7,396 nt of DNA from CAYVTV01 sp964454295 (GCA_964454295.1 CAYVTV010000209.1:1-7396); one strand, 5' to 3'. Counted from the first letter of the stretch, positions 1-6,803 are shown. Translations and numbers: made by a program. The notes: generated by a model not told the origin, from the letters alone.

Positions 1-166
1 AACCCCTGGAAAAATGACGGAATGAAAATCCGCCGAACAGAAACATGCTCTTTATATCATTCGGTTGATTGAGGCGGAACAGATAAAACTGATTTAGGAA
101 AAATTTTTATGAACAAAACGATATAGTATTAACCAAAAAATTGTAAACTTTTTTCAGGACGATACA
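1..166. other. Left-edge non-coding stretch with a possible 3' tail of an upstream reading frame
   Basis: No intact gene is visible. In frame 2, after an in-frame TGA at 23-25, codons 26-94 read like a charged helical C-terminus (KSAEQKHALYIIRLIEAEQI, then KLI) ending in TAG at 95-97. Frame 1 reads from the window edge to a TGA at 70-72. Which, if either, is the true end of an upstream gene cannot be decided without sequence to the left. From 98 to 166 the DNA is strongly A/T-rich with A and T runs (99-108, 135-154). No convincing -33/-7 promoter pair was found for the antiporter. Confidence 0.35.
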
Positions 167-200
167 GACTAAGGGACTAAGGGGACACAGATACACAGAG
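167..200. repeat. Two further 8-base tandem duplications upstream of the AATAACCC array
   Basis: GACTAAGG occurs twice in tandem (167-174, 175-182). After GG it is followed by ACACAGAT (185-192) and ACACAGAG (193-200). With the array at 206-245, this makes three different octamer families in a row with the same unit length. Similar short intergenic repeats are common in Bacteroidota genomes; no coding role is visible. Confidence 0.7.
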
Positions 201-205
201 AAAAT

Positions 206-245
206 AATAACCCAATAACCAAATAACTCAATAACCCAATAAATA
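206..245. repeat. Five tandem 8-base repeats (AATAACCC type) in the antiporter leader
   Basis: Five contiguous octamers: AATAACCC (206-213), AATAACCA (214-221), AATAACTC (222-229), AATAACCC (230-237) and AATAAATA (238-245). Units differ only in the last three bases. The array ends seven bases before the GTG start, so it occupies the position of a ribosome binding site and supplies the A/T-rich, purine-poor sequence there. The in-frame TAG that bounds the antiporter frame overlaps its end. Confidence 0.85.
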
Positions 246-252
246 GCATCTC

Positions 253-1884
253 GTGGAATTTATAAATAATCCTTTTTTCGAATTCGCTGCTATATTAATA
301 ATTGCAGCCATTGCAGGATTGATAGGACAGAAATTAAAACAGCCGCTGGTTGTTGCCTTTATCGGTGTAGGAATAGTAGTTGGTCCTTATGGGCTTGATC
401 TTTTATATTCCATTGACAAAATTCATTTACTTGCTGATTTGGGTATAGCAATCCTGTTATTTGCAGTGGGGCTTAAACTGGACCTTTCACTTATCCGCTC
501 CACAGGAAAAGTAGCCCTGTTAACAGGATTAGGGCAGGTTCTGTTCACTTCATTCTTTGGATATTTTATAGCTACTTCACTGGGCTACTCATCCGTAATT
601 TCCTTATATATTGCCGTAGCACTAACATTTTCAAGCACTATCATAATAGTTAAACTGCTATCAGATAAGAAAGAAATTGACTCATTGCATGGTCAGATTT
701 CCATTGGCTTTTTAATTGTTCAGGATATTGTTGTAATACTGGTTATGATATTTCTGTCTGCCCTGGGAACAGAGACAATCACGAATCCCTGGTTTGAAAT
801 ATCCCTGGTTGTAGTCAAAGGATTACTGATGCTGGCCGGCATCGGGCTTATGATGCGATATGTGCTTCCATATATCATGAAATCCATGGCAAATTCACAG
901 GAACTTATGGTTCTGTTTTCCATTTCATGGGCGTTGATTCTTGCTGCACTGGGTGATTTCCTGGGTTTCAGCAAGGAGGTCGGGGCCTTTCTCGCCGGGA
1001 TATCGCTTGCATCAACAGAATACCGGGAAATTATCAGCGCAAAAATGACCACTCTCAGGGATTTTCTTTTATTATTCTTTTTTGTAAACCTCGGAGCCCA
1101 ACTTGATCTTTCCCTGGTAGATCAACAGATTTTGCCGGCCGTTATTTTATCATTGTTTGTACTTGTCGGAAACCCTGTAATCGTATTAATTATTATGGGA
1201 ATAATGGGTTACAGAAAACGAACATCATTTCTGGCAGGACTGGCAGTAGCACAGATCAGTGAATTCTCCCTTATACTGGCCTCTCTTGGTCTTAAGCTGG
1301 GCCATATTAACGATGAGGCTATGGGAATGATCACTCTTGTGGGCCTGATAACTATCGGATTATCTACTTATATGATCATTTATTCCCACCAGATTTTTGA
1401 TTTTGTCGCCCCGGTGCTTGGTATTTTTGAGAAGAAAAATACATACCGTGAGATAAGCGTAAAACAAGCCGAAATAATACATATTGATGTAATCATTTTC
1501 GGCCTGGGCAGATATGGAAATAATATCGCTCTTAGCCTTGAACAGGAAGGACGCATCGTAATGGGAGTGGATTTTGATCCGAAAGCTGTGGAAAGATGGA
1601 AGCACATGGGAAGACTGGCTCAATTAGGAGATGCCGAGGATCCTGATTTACATGAGATACTGCCTCTTTCCCGCACTAAACTGATAATCAGCACCCTGCC
1701 TGATTACAATATCAACCTGTACCTGCTTAAAACATTAAAAGCAAATAAATACCAGGGAAGAATTGCTTTGACTCAACATCAACCGGATTATGCACATAAG
1801 CTAATGGAAGCAGGAGCCGATCTGATCCTTTTTCCATATACGGATGCTGTGGAGAATATCATTGAAAAACTTGGGTGTTTATGA
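253..1884 (+). CDS. Cation:proton antiporter (CPA2/Kef type) with C-terminal TrkA-N domain
   Basis: Predicted inner-membrane K+(or Na+)/H+ antiporter of 543 residues. Residues about 8-390 are almost continuously hydrophobic and fit the 12-13 helices of the Na_H_Exchanger fold. CPA2 signatures are visible: FSSTIIIVKLLSDKKEI (126-142), the QD pair at 157-158 in the ion-site helix, KEVGAFLAGISLASTEYR (241-258) and AVAQISEFSLILASLG (331-346). Residues about 410-540 are a TrkA-N/RCK-N nucleotide-binding domain, with GLGRYG at 417-422, an acidic end of the second strand (D440) and GDAEDPDLHE (459-468). In this family that domain gates transport through NAD(H) binding. There is no RCK-C domain, so the protein is shorter than E. 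coli KefB/KefC (about 600). The start is GTG: an in-frame TAG lies at 244-246 and the next Met is deep inside the membrane domain. No Shine-Dalgarno is visible. It is first in a likely operon with the next two genes. The transported ion is not determinable here. Confidence 0.93.
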   Translation: MEFINNPFFEFAAILIIAAIAGLIGQKLKQPLVVAFIGVGIVVGPYGLDLLYSIDKIHLLADLGIAILLFAVGLKLDLSLIRSTGKVALLTGLGQVLFTSFFGYFIATSLGYSSVISLYIAVALTFSSTIIIVKLLSDKKEIDSLHGQISIGFLIVQDIVVILVMIFLSALGTETITNPWFEISLVVVKGLLMLAGIGLMMRYVLPYIMKSMANSQELMVLFSISWALILAALGDFLGFSKEVGAFLAGISLASTEYREIISAKMTTLRDFLLLFFFVNLGAQLDLSLVDQQILPAVILSLFVLVGNPVIVLIIMGIMGYRKRTSFLAGLAVAQISEFSLILASLGLKLGHINDEAMGMITLVGLITIGLSTYMIIYSHQIFDFVAPVLGIFEKKNTYREISVKQAEIIHIDVIIFGLGRYGNNIALSLEQEGRIVMGVDFDPKAVERWKHMGRLAQLGDAEDPDLHEILPLSRTKLIISTLPDYNINLYLLKTLKANKYQGRIALTQHQPDYAHKLMEAGADLILFPYTDAVENIIEKLGCL

Positions 1885-1933
1885 TTCATGGTTTTTTTGT
1901 ATATTGCCTGTTAAACAACCGGATTATATTGTT

Positions 1934-2623
1934 ATGAGATTGTTATTTTGTTTCATTCTGAACATACTCCTTCATTTATCCGTTTCTTCTCAGACTTTTG
2001 AAAAGCTGAGAGAAGATATGGTGCGTACCCAGATCACCCGGAGAGGGGTTAATGACCCTCAAACCCTTGAAGCTATGAGAAAGGTTGAGCGTCACTTATT
2101 TGTCCCCGCCGACCAGGTGCGAAGAGCCTATGATGACGGGCCACTACCTATAGGATATGGACAAACCATCTCACAGCCATATATTGTAGCCTACATGACC
2201 CAGATCATCAATCCGAAGTCACATTACAAAGTTCTTGAAATTGGAGCAGGATCGGGATACCAGGCTGCAGTGCTCGCTGAAATTGTGGATCAGGTATACA
2301 CCATTGAAATTGTCCCGGAACTGGGAAAACAGGCTGCAGAGAGGCTCAAAGATTTGGGATATGACAATATTGAGGTTATTATCGCTGATGGTTATCACGG
2401 ACTGGAGGAACATGCTCCCTTTGATGCTATTGTGGTAACTGCAGCCGCTGAGCACATCCCTCCCCCTCTTATTCAACAGTTGAAAGAAGGAGGTAAGATG
2501 ATCATACCCGTAGGGTCTCCGTTTATTGTTCAAACACTGATGCTGGTCCAAAAGAAAAATGGCAAAATATCAACATCCAGCCTGATGCCGGTCAGATTTG
2601 TACCTTTTACCAGAAGTCAATAG
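1934..2623 (+). CDS. pcm: Protein-L-isoaspartate O-methyltransferase with N-terminal signal peptide
   Basis: PCMT transfers a methyl group from SAM to isoaspartyl residues and so starts repair of aged proteins. The 229-residue product shows the family hallmarks in order: RTQITRRGV (31-39), HLFVP (54-58), IGYGQTISQPY (73-83, with the conserved active-site Ser at 80), SAM motif I LEIGAGSGYQ (101-110), then FDAIVVTAAAEHIPPPLIQQ and GGKMIIPVG toward the C-terminus. The domain is full length. I chose ATG 1934 over the ATG at 1844. The latter overlaps the antiporter and adds 30 unrelated residues, whereas 1934 gives MRLLFCFILNILLHLSVSSQ, a convincing signal peptide (Arg2, hydrophobic core, VSS-Q as possible cleavage site). 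There is no lipobox Cys. Typical bacterial Pcm is cytosolic, so the export signal is notable. A gap of 49 bases follows the antiporter and 34 bases precede the next gene, consistent with an operon. The function call is firm; the location is inferred. Confidence 0.94.
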   Translation: MRLLFCFILNILLHLSVSSQTFEKLREDMVRTQITRRGVNDPQTLEAMRKVERHLFVPADQVRRAYDDGPLPIGYGQTISQPYIVAYMTQIINPKSHYKVLEIGAGSGYQAAVLAEIVDQVYTIEIVPELGKQAAERLKDLGYDNIEVIIADGYHGLEEHAPFDAIVVTAAAEHIPPPLIQQLKEGGKMIIPVGSPFIVQTLMLVQKKNGKISTSSLMPVRFVPFTRSQ

Positions 2624-2657
2624 GTATTTGCATCTTTTTCCTGAATACCCCTGTTGT

Positions 2658-5057
2658 ATGAATGATCTCCTTATAAATAAACGGATTTATATTTCTGTTG
2701 GTCTTCTTTCAGCATCCATTATAGCTTTTCAACTTTCTCTGATGCAGATGCTTTCCGTTATTCAGTGGAATCATTTTGCCTATATGATCATTTCAGTTGC
2801 CCTGCTTGGCTTTGGCGCAAGCGGAACACTGCTGGCGTTGATAAAGAACTGGTTAGTACGACATGTTCACCCCGTAATCATCATTCTCATGTTGCTTACC
2901 GGTCTTTCAATGTGCGGTGTTATAGTTTTTTCATCAAAAGTATTTGGTAAATTTGATTCTTTCCTGTTGTTTGTCGATTCTTCCCAGATTTTCTATCTCC
3001 TGCTGATTTATTTTGTTTTTTTCATCCCTTTCTTTTTAGGGGCCCTTGCAATCGGACTTATTTATTTTATTTATGTAAGAAGAATTGGTTCCCTGTATTT
3101 TGCCGATATGTGCGGATCCGGAACCGGCGGACTTGCGATGCTGGGATTGCTCTGGATCCTTGCGCCTGCTCAATTGCCGGCTGCAATATCCTTTCTCCCG
3201 CTAATTGCAGGAGCTCTTCTTATACCGGGATCAATGCATAGAAAGCTTTTTATTCCCATAGTAATCATTTTTTCTCTGCCCGTGACTCTTCTCACTTTTA
3301 CCCCTGAACTCCCGTTGTCCGAATATAAGAGCATATCCAAAACTTTAAATATACCGGATAGCCGGATTATAACCGAGCGAAAGAGCCCATATGGATTAAT
3401 CCATGTCCTGCAATGCCCTTCTTTGCGATACGCTCCCGGGCTGAGCCTTTCATACACAGGAAATATGCCCGTGAATGATGCGGTTTTTGTTAATGGAGAC
3501 TGGTTTGGACCTGTTATTCAATGGACAGAAAACGACAGTATTCACTTTCTCGACTATACCACTCATAACCTTCCATTTGTGATTGCATCCCCCTCAAATG
3601 TTCTTGTTCCGGACGGCGGCACCGGATTCTTTGTAAGCCATGCTCTCAGTCACGGTGCGGAGAAAGTAACTATGGCAGAACAAAACACAATTGCAGTAAC
3701 CCTCTTAAAAACAGGGCTGGCAGACAAAGTTGATTCTTTATTCAGCCATCCGGCTGTCAGCCTGGTCAATCTGCACTCCAGAAGTTACCTTCTGTCTGAT
3801 ACCTCACTGTATGATCTTATTATACTCCCCACTATCGAAAGCTTTGGCGGAAGTTCAGGGATTCATGCACTTAAGGAAAACTTTATATTTACCATGGAAG
3901 CTATGATGAACATCTGGGACAGAACAAAAGATAGCGGAATAATTTCTGTTACCACATGGTTAGACTATCCTGTAAGAAATCCATTGAAAATACTGGCCAC
4001 TTTCTGTGAAATACTTGAGCTTAAGGGTGTAGCAGATGTTGAACAGCATATAGCTGCTATCAGAAGCTGGGGGACAATAAGTTTTATCTTGAAGAAGTCT
4101 CCACTGACTGAAGATGACATTGCAAAGGTGAGAGCGTTTTGTAATCAGATGTATTTTGATCCGCTTATCCTGCCCGGTATTGACACCTCAGAAAGATCGG
4201 TTTACAATCATCTGCAGGATGAAAGTTTTTTCAATTATATTGACAGAATTATTTCACAGGAGAGAATTAATTTTTACCATGAGTACGACTTTAATATCAG
4301 ACCGGCAACAGATAATAAACCTTATTTCTTTCAGTTTCTGAAGCTTAAAAGATTAAATAGTCTGAAAAATATGTACGGTGAAGGAATCACACCCTATCTT
4401 GAAATAGGATATTTTATAACTCTGTTTACCTTTATCCAAATAACACTTGCTGCTATTATACTGATCATACTTCCTCTTTTTTTTATTGGATGGAAAGGAA
4501 AAGAAAAAGGATTCACCCTGATTTACTTTAGTGGAATAGGACTCGGGTTCATGTTTGTGGAGATTATCCTTATTCAGCAATTTATTCTGTATTTTGGCAA
4601 CCCGATATATGCAGCGTCGGCAGTCCTCAGCGGAATGCTGATATGTTCGGGAACAGGAAGTCTGCTGTCGGCAAAATTCAAAAGCACGGTCAGAATCACT
4701 CAAATTGTATTCCTCGTTGTAGTTTTATTCATAATTATATTTTCATTTTTGCTGACTCCGGTATTAAGAGCTACCATAAACCTGCCATTTCTCATTAAGA
4801 TACTCCTGTCAATCGTTATTATAGCTCCACTGGCATTTTTTATGGGTATGCCCTTCCCGCTGGGATTAAGGTATCTTTCATATAAAAATAAAAGTCTGAT
4901 TCCCTGGGCATGGGGTGTCAATGGCTGTTTTTCCGTGATCAGCACAGTCCTCGCCACCATTATTGCAGTGGAAGCAGGTTTTTTTCTGGTTATGATTTTC
5001 GCAGGAATAGCCTATATTCTAGCGTTAGGTGCAAATCTTCTGCAACAGTCCGGTTAA
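2658..5057 (+). CDS. Polytopic membrane protein with spermidine-synthase-like domain
   Basis: A 799-residue member of the large membrane-embedded spermidine/spermine-synthase-like group. Seven hydrophobic segments lie at about 11-32, 39-60, 72-92, 111-139, 153-170, 173-190 and 198-217. A soluble domain (about 218-580) follows, then about seven more segments (581-795). The soluble part has a Rossmann-type nucleotide loop, NVLVPDGGTGFFVSHAL (314-330), with acidic E341 ending the next strand, and the group's tail motif ATDNKPYFFQF (550-560). The C-terminal membrane part has MGMPFPLGLRYL (729-740) and PWAWGVNGCFSVISTVLA (749-766), which I recognise as typical of the group. The canonical aminopropyltransferase GGGDG loop reads DGGTG, and the catalytic Asp region reads LIILPTIESFGG (388-398), so classical spermidine synthesis is doubtful. 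ATG 2658 was preferred; a TTG at 2598 would overlap the methyltransferase and place polar residues before the first helix. Physiological role unknown. Confidence 0.85.
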   Translation: MNDLLINKRIYISVGLLSASIIAFQLSLMQMLSVIQWNHFAYMIISVALLGFGASGTLLALIKNWLVRHVHPVIIILMLLTGLSMCGVIVFSSKVFGKFDSFLLFVDSSQIFYLLLIYFVFFIPFFLGALAIGLIYFIYVRRIGSLYFADMCGSGTGGLAMLGLLWILAPAQLPAAISFLPLIAGALLIPGSMHRKLFIPIVIIFSLPVTLLTFTPELPLSEYKSISKTLNIPDSRIITERKSPYGLIHVLQCPSLRYAPGLSLSYTGNMPVNDAVFVNGDWFGPVIQWTENDSIHFLDYTTHNLPFVIASPSNVLVPDGGTGFFVSHALSHGAEKVTMAEQNTIAVTLLKTGLADKVDSLFSHPAVSLVNLHSRSYLLSDTSLYDLIILPTIESFGGSSGIHALKENFIFTMEAMMNIWDRTKDSGIISVTTWLDYPVRNPLKILATFCEILELKGVADVEQHIAAIRSWGTISFILKKSPLTEDDIAKVRAFCNQMYFDPLILPGIDTSERSVYNHLQDESFFNYIDRIISQERINFYHEYDFNIRPATDNKPYFFQFLKLKRLNSLKNMYGEGITPYLEIGYFITLFTFIQITLAAIILIILPLFFIGWKGKEKGFTLIYFSGIGLGFMFVEIILIQQFILYFGNPIYAASAVLSGMLICSGTGSLLSAKFKSTVRITQIVFLVVVLFIIIFSFLLTPVLRATINLPFLIKILLSIVIIAPLAFFMGMPFPLGLRYLSYKNKSLIPWAWGVNGCFSVISTVLATIIAVEAGFFLVMIFAGIAYILALGANLLQQSG

Positions 5058-5062
5058 ATGCT

Positions 5063-5110
5063 TTATTCCAATTCAATGGTAACAATTGACTTTGGAGGCA
5101 GAGTAATGTT
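5063..5110 (-). pseudogene. Possible orphan C-terminal tail between the convergent genes
   Basis: On the minus strand, in a different frame from the nucleoside hydrolase gene, codons from 5110 down to 5066 read NITLPPKSIVTIELE, followed by TAA at 5065-5063. The LPPxSIVTIEL pattern resembles the last beta-strand of the C-terminal beta-sandwich found in several glycoside hydrolase families (for example GH30- or GH51-type proteins). In the same frame a TGA at 5116-5114 closes it upstream, so only about 16 codons remain. It may be a deletion remnant or a chance reading in 52 bases of intergenic DNA. Confidence 0.3.
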
Positions 5111-6606
5111 TATTCACCACTGTTGAATTTCACATCACTGAATTTCTGAATTTCCACTTCAAAGATCTCATTTCTCTTCCACTCCATCCAGTATGTTAAT
5201 GCTGACTGCCTTACAAGTTTCCAGTACCCGTCATCCTGCAGTCCGTATTTCACAATACCTTCCATAATATCTGATTCTATTTTTTCAGCATACTCCTTTT
5301 TTAATTTAATTGTCAATGAATTGCCTTTCCCGCTGAATGTTGCCATTATTTCAGGGCTGTCATCCCCTGTAACGGATATCAGGTTCATCCCGAGCGTAGC
5401 GCCTGTGCTGACCTGTAGTCCGTCGTTTAAACAACTGTAGGGAGGTTTGTTTCCAGCGTAACTTACAATCTGGATAGTCCCGGTTTCCGCTCCAAGAATT
5501 TCACGGGCAAGAATGCCCATTTTCGCCCCTATGATGGAATATATCCCGAGATGTCCGTGCAATTCACTTGTGATAACACATGCCTTCCACTCATCAGGGC
5601 CGTGAACAACGATGGCAGAATCCATAAGCCGCCGAACATCATAATTGAACATCTCACGTGATGCGGGGAACCTATTGAATACTATGTGAGATTCATCTGA
5701 ATACAACCCGTTTACCATATCAAAAACTGCTTCTTTTATCCCAGCCTGGTCAAATCCCGTGCATTCCCTTACAAACCTGTTCCCTCCCACAGTATTCATA
5801 TTAAAAAGCTCAGGATTGGTTAAATATACAACAGCAAGTTCATCTCTTAATACCGACTGATTTTCAAACCGTTCTTCAGGAATATCATTCTCTTTATAGA
5901 AATCATGCAGAAGGTTGTAAAGTGCAGAATGCCGGACAGGAGATCCGGTTAAAAAAGAAAAGTCCATAACCATACCAGGCACATTAAGATTTGAAATAAT
6001 ATCAACTCTGACTCCTGCATTCATTACAATCTTTGCTGAGCGGCTGTCATACAGATAATTGAATCCTTTTCCGGAAGCGAGTCCCTCATTATACCATATT
6101 ATCCGGTCAATGGCTTTAGCAGCTCCGGGATTATTTTCAATTAATTCTGCAACATTGGTAAGAGGCCCGAGCGCTATTAAAGTTACTTTATCATTTTCTG
6201 AAAAAGCAATATTTAACAGCTCGAGCGAGGTGTAATAACGGTCATCACAATCCGCATTCTCCCCCCATGATATCATCTCATTAAAAGCTCTCCATTCAGG
6301 CTGATGAGAATGCAGAGATTGGCCAATTCCAATAGGAAGCGAGTCCTTACCGGCATTTTTCAACAAACTGCAAACCTTTACCTGTCCGTTTTCAGGGAGG
6401 ACATTTCCACCGGAAATTGTAACAGCTTTAATTGTAAATGGAGAATAGCAAAGTAAGATGGAAAGGGCCCGAAAATCATCAATACCACAATCGGTATCGA
6501 CAATTACAGCATATTTTGTATTTATCGTAAGTAAACGGGGATAACCGTTTTGAGAAATAAGAATTATTCCGGCGAAGAAAAGGAGTTTTAATCGGCAAAT
6601 ATCCAT
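5110..6606 (-). CDS. Predicted secreted nucleoside hydrolase-family protein fused to FmdE-like domain
   Basis: A 498-residue two-domain protein. Residues 1-25 look like a signal peptide (MDICRLK, then LLFFAGIILIS). Residues about 32-330 are an inosine/uridine-preferring nucleoside hydrolase (N-ribosyl hydrolase) domain: the calcium-binding DTDCGIDD (37-44), SGGNV (65-69), VTLIALGPLTNVAELIENNP (141-160), GFNYLYDSRSAKIV (181-194) and RDELAVVYL (254-262). The usual EFN is GFN, and the His of the usual HDPLAV is Arg254, so substrate or activity may differ. Residues about 335-480 resemble FmdE (formylmethanofuran dehydrogenase subunit E family): ELHGHLGIYSIIGAKMG (348-364), Cys392, then GLQVSTGATLG (396-406). 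ATG 6606 was chosen because it starts the signal peptide; TTG 6642 would add 12 polar residues. It is convergent to the upstream operon and transcribed alone, possibly from the promoter at 6703-6734. The family call is firm for the first domain and good for the second; the substrate is unknown. Confidence 0.88.
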   Translation of the reverse strand: MDICRLKLLFFAGIILISQNGYPRLLTINTKYAVIVDTDCGIDDFRALSILLCYSPFTIKAVTISGGNVLPENGQVKVCSLLKNAGKDSLPIGIGQSLHSHQPEWRAFNEMISWGENADCDDRYYTSLELLNIAFSENDKVTLIALGPLTNVAELIENNPGAAKAIDRIIWYNEGLASGKGFNYLYDSRSAKIVMNAGVRVDIISNLNVPGMVMDFSFLTGSPVRHSALYNLLHDFYKENDIPEERFENQSVLRDELAVVYLTNPELFNMNTVGGNRFVRECTGFDQAGIKEAVFDMVNGLYSDESHIVFNRFPASREMFNYDVRRLMDSAIVVHGPDEWKACVITSELHGHLGIYSIIGAKMGILAREILGAETGTIQIVSYAGNKPPYSCLNDGLQVSTGATLGMNLISVTGDDSPEIMATFSGKGNSLTIKLKKEYAEKIESDIMEGIVKYGLQDDGYWKLVRQSALTYWMEWKRNEIFEVEIQKFSDVKFNSGE

Positions 6607-6628
6607 TTTATTACGAATATTATCAGCC

Positions 6629-6766
6629 TTCCGGTTTGTCAATTATTATCTTTCTGATCTAAAGACAATCAACGGAGTCAGCTATTCCTATACAGACGAC
6701 CGTAAATATAAAGTAATTAAAATAATTGAGCAAACCTTGGGTTTTAGTAATGATAAGTGGGAATAA
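6629..6766 (+). pseudogene. Possible C-terminal remnant of an unknown gene, plus strand
   Basis: A plus-strand frame open from 6554 ends at TAA 6764-6766. From about 6629 it reads like ordinary protein: NYYLSDLKTINGVSYSYTDD, then RKYKVIKIIEQTLGFSNDKWE and stop. It has no start of its own and partly overlaps the 5' leader of the minus-strand nucleoside hydrolase gene, including that gene's candidate promoter. I do not recognise the family. The balanced charged/hydrophobic composition over 45 codons suggests a truncated gene tail, but chance openness in AT-rich DNA is not excluded. Confidence 0.3.
6703..6734 (-). promoter_or_regulatory. Candidate Bacteroidota-type promoter for the nucleoside hydrolase gene
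   Basis: On the minus strand TTTG (6734-6731) is followed after 20 bases by TATATTTA (6710-6703). That matches the phylum's -33 TTTG and all but the last base of the -7 TAnnTTTG consensus, with plausible spacing. It lies about 96 bases upstream of the ATG at 6606 and downstream of the neighbouring terminator, where a promoter is expected. The region is AT-rich, so a chance match is possible. Confidence 0.45.
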
Positions 6767-6803
6767 AAAAACCCGCAGATCGTACTGGACGATCTGACGG
6801 TTT
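6765..6803 (-). terminator. Intrinsic terminator of the T9SS-domain gene
   Basis: Read on the minus strand, AAACCGTCAGATCG (6803-6790), a 7-base loop (6789-6783) and CGATCTGCGGGTTT (6782-6769) form a hairpin. It has a 7-bp upper stem, a 2x2 internal mismatch and a 5-bp lower stem, and runs into a T tract (6771-6765). It lies 22 bases past the stop codon at 6826. The plus-strand reading has no comparable T run after the stem, so it acts mainly for the minus-strand gene. Confidence 0.72.

Noticed and set aside
135..154. A-run/T-run hairpin (AAAAAA, TTGTAAAC, TTTTTT)
   Set aside because: The stem is A/T only and thermodynamically weak, with no G/C core, so I do not call it a terminator.
167..245. 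Repeat cluster considered as a CRISPR array
   Set aside because: Units are 8 bases with no spacers and no cas genes nearby.
720..1052. Minus-strand 110-codon open frame inside the antiporter
   Set aside because: It is antisense to conserved CPA2 motifs and has no recognisable domain; a shadow of the real gene.
1844..1933. Upstream ATG extending the methyltransferase by 30 residues
   Set aside because: It overlaps the antiporter gene and adds residues unrelated to the family, while ATG 1934 gives a clean signal peptide.
2598..2657. TTG start extending the membrane protein by 20 residues
   Set aside because: It would overlap the methyltransferase end. ATG 2658 places a short positively charged N-terminus before the first helix, as expected.
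5073..5089. TCAAT/ATTGA inverted repeat between the convergent genes
   Set aside because: Only five mostly A/T pairs and no T tract; insufficient for a terminator.
5091..5126. GGAGG followed by ATG 5106 on the plus strand
   Set aside because: It looks like a Shine-Dalgarno, but the frame is only six codons (MFIHHC-stop), the site lies in a convergent gap, and no other gene here uses such a site.
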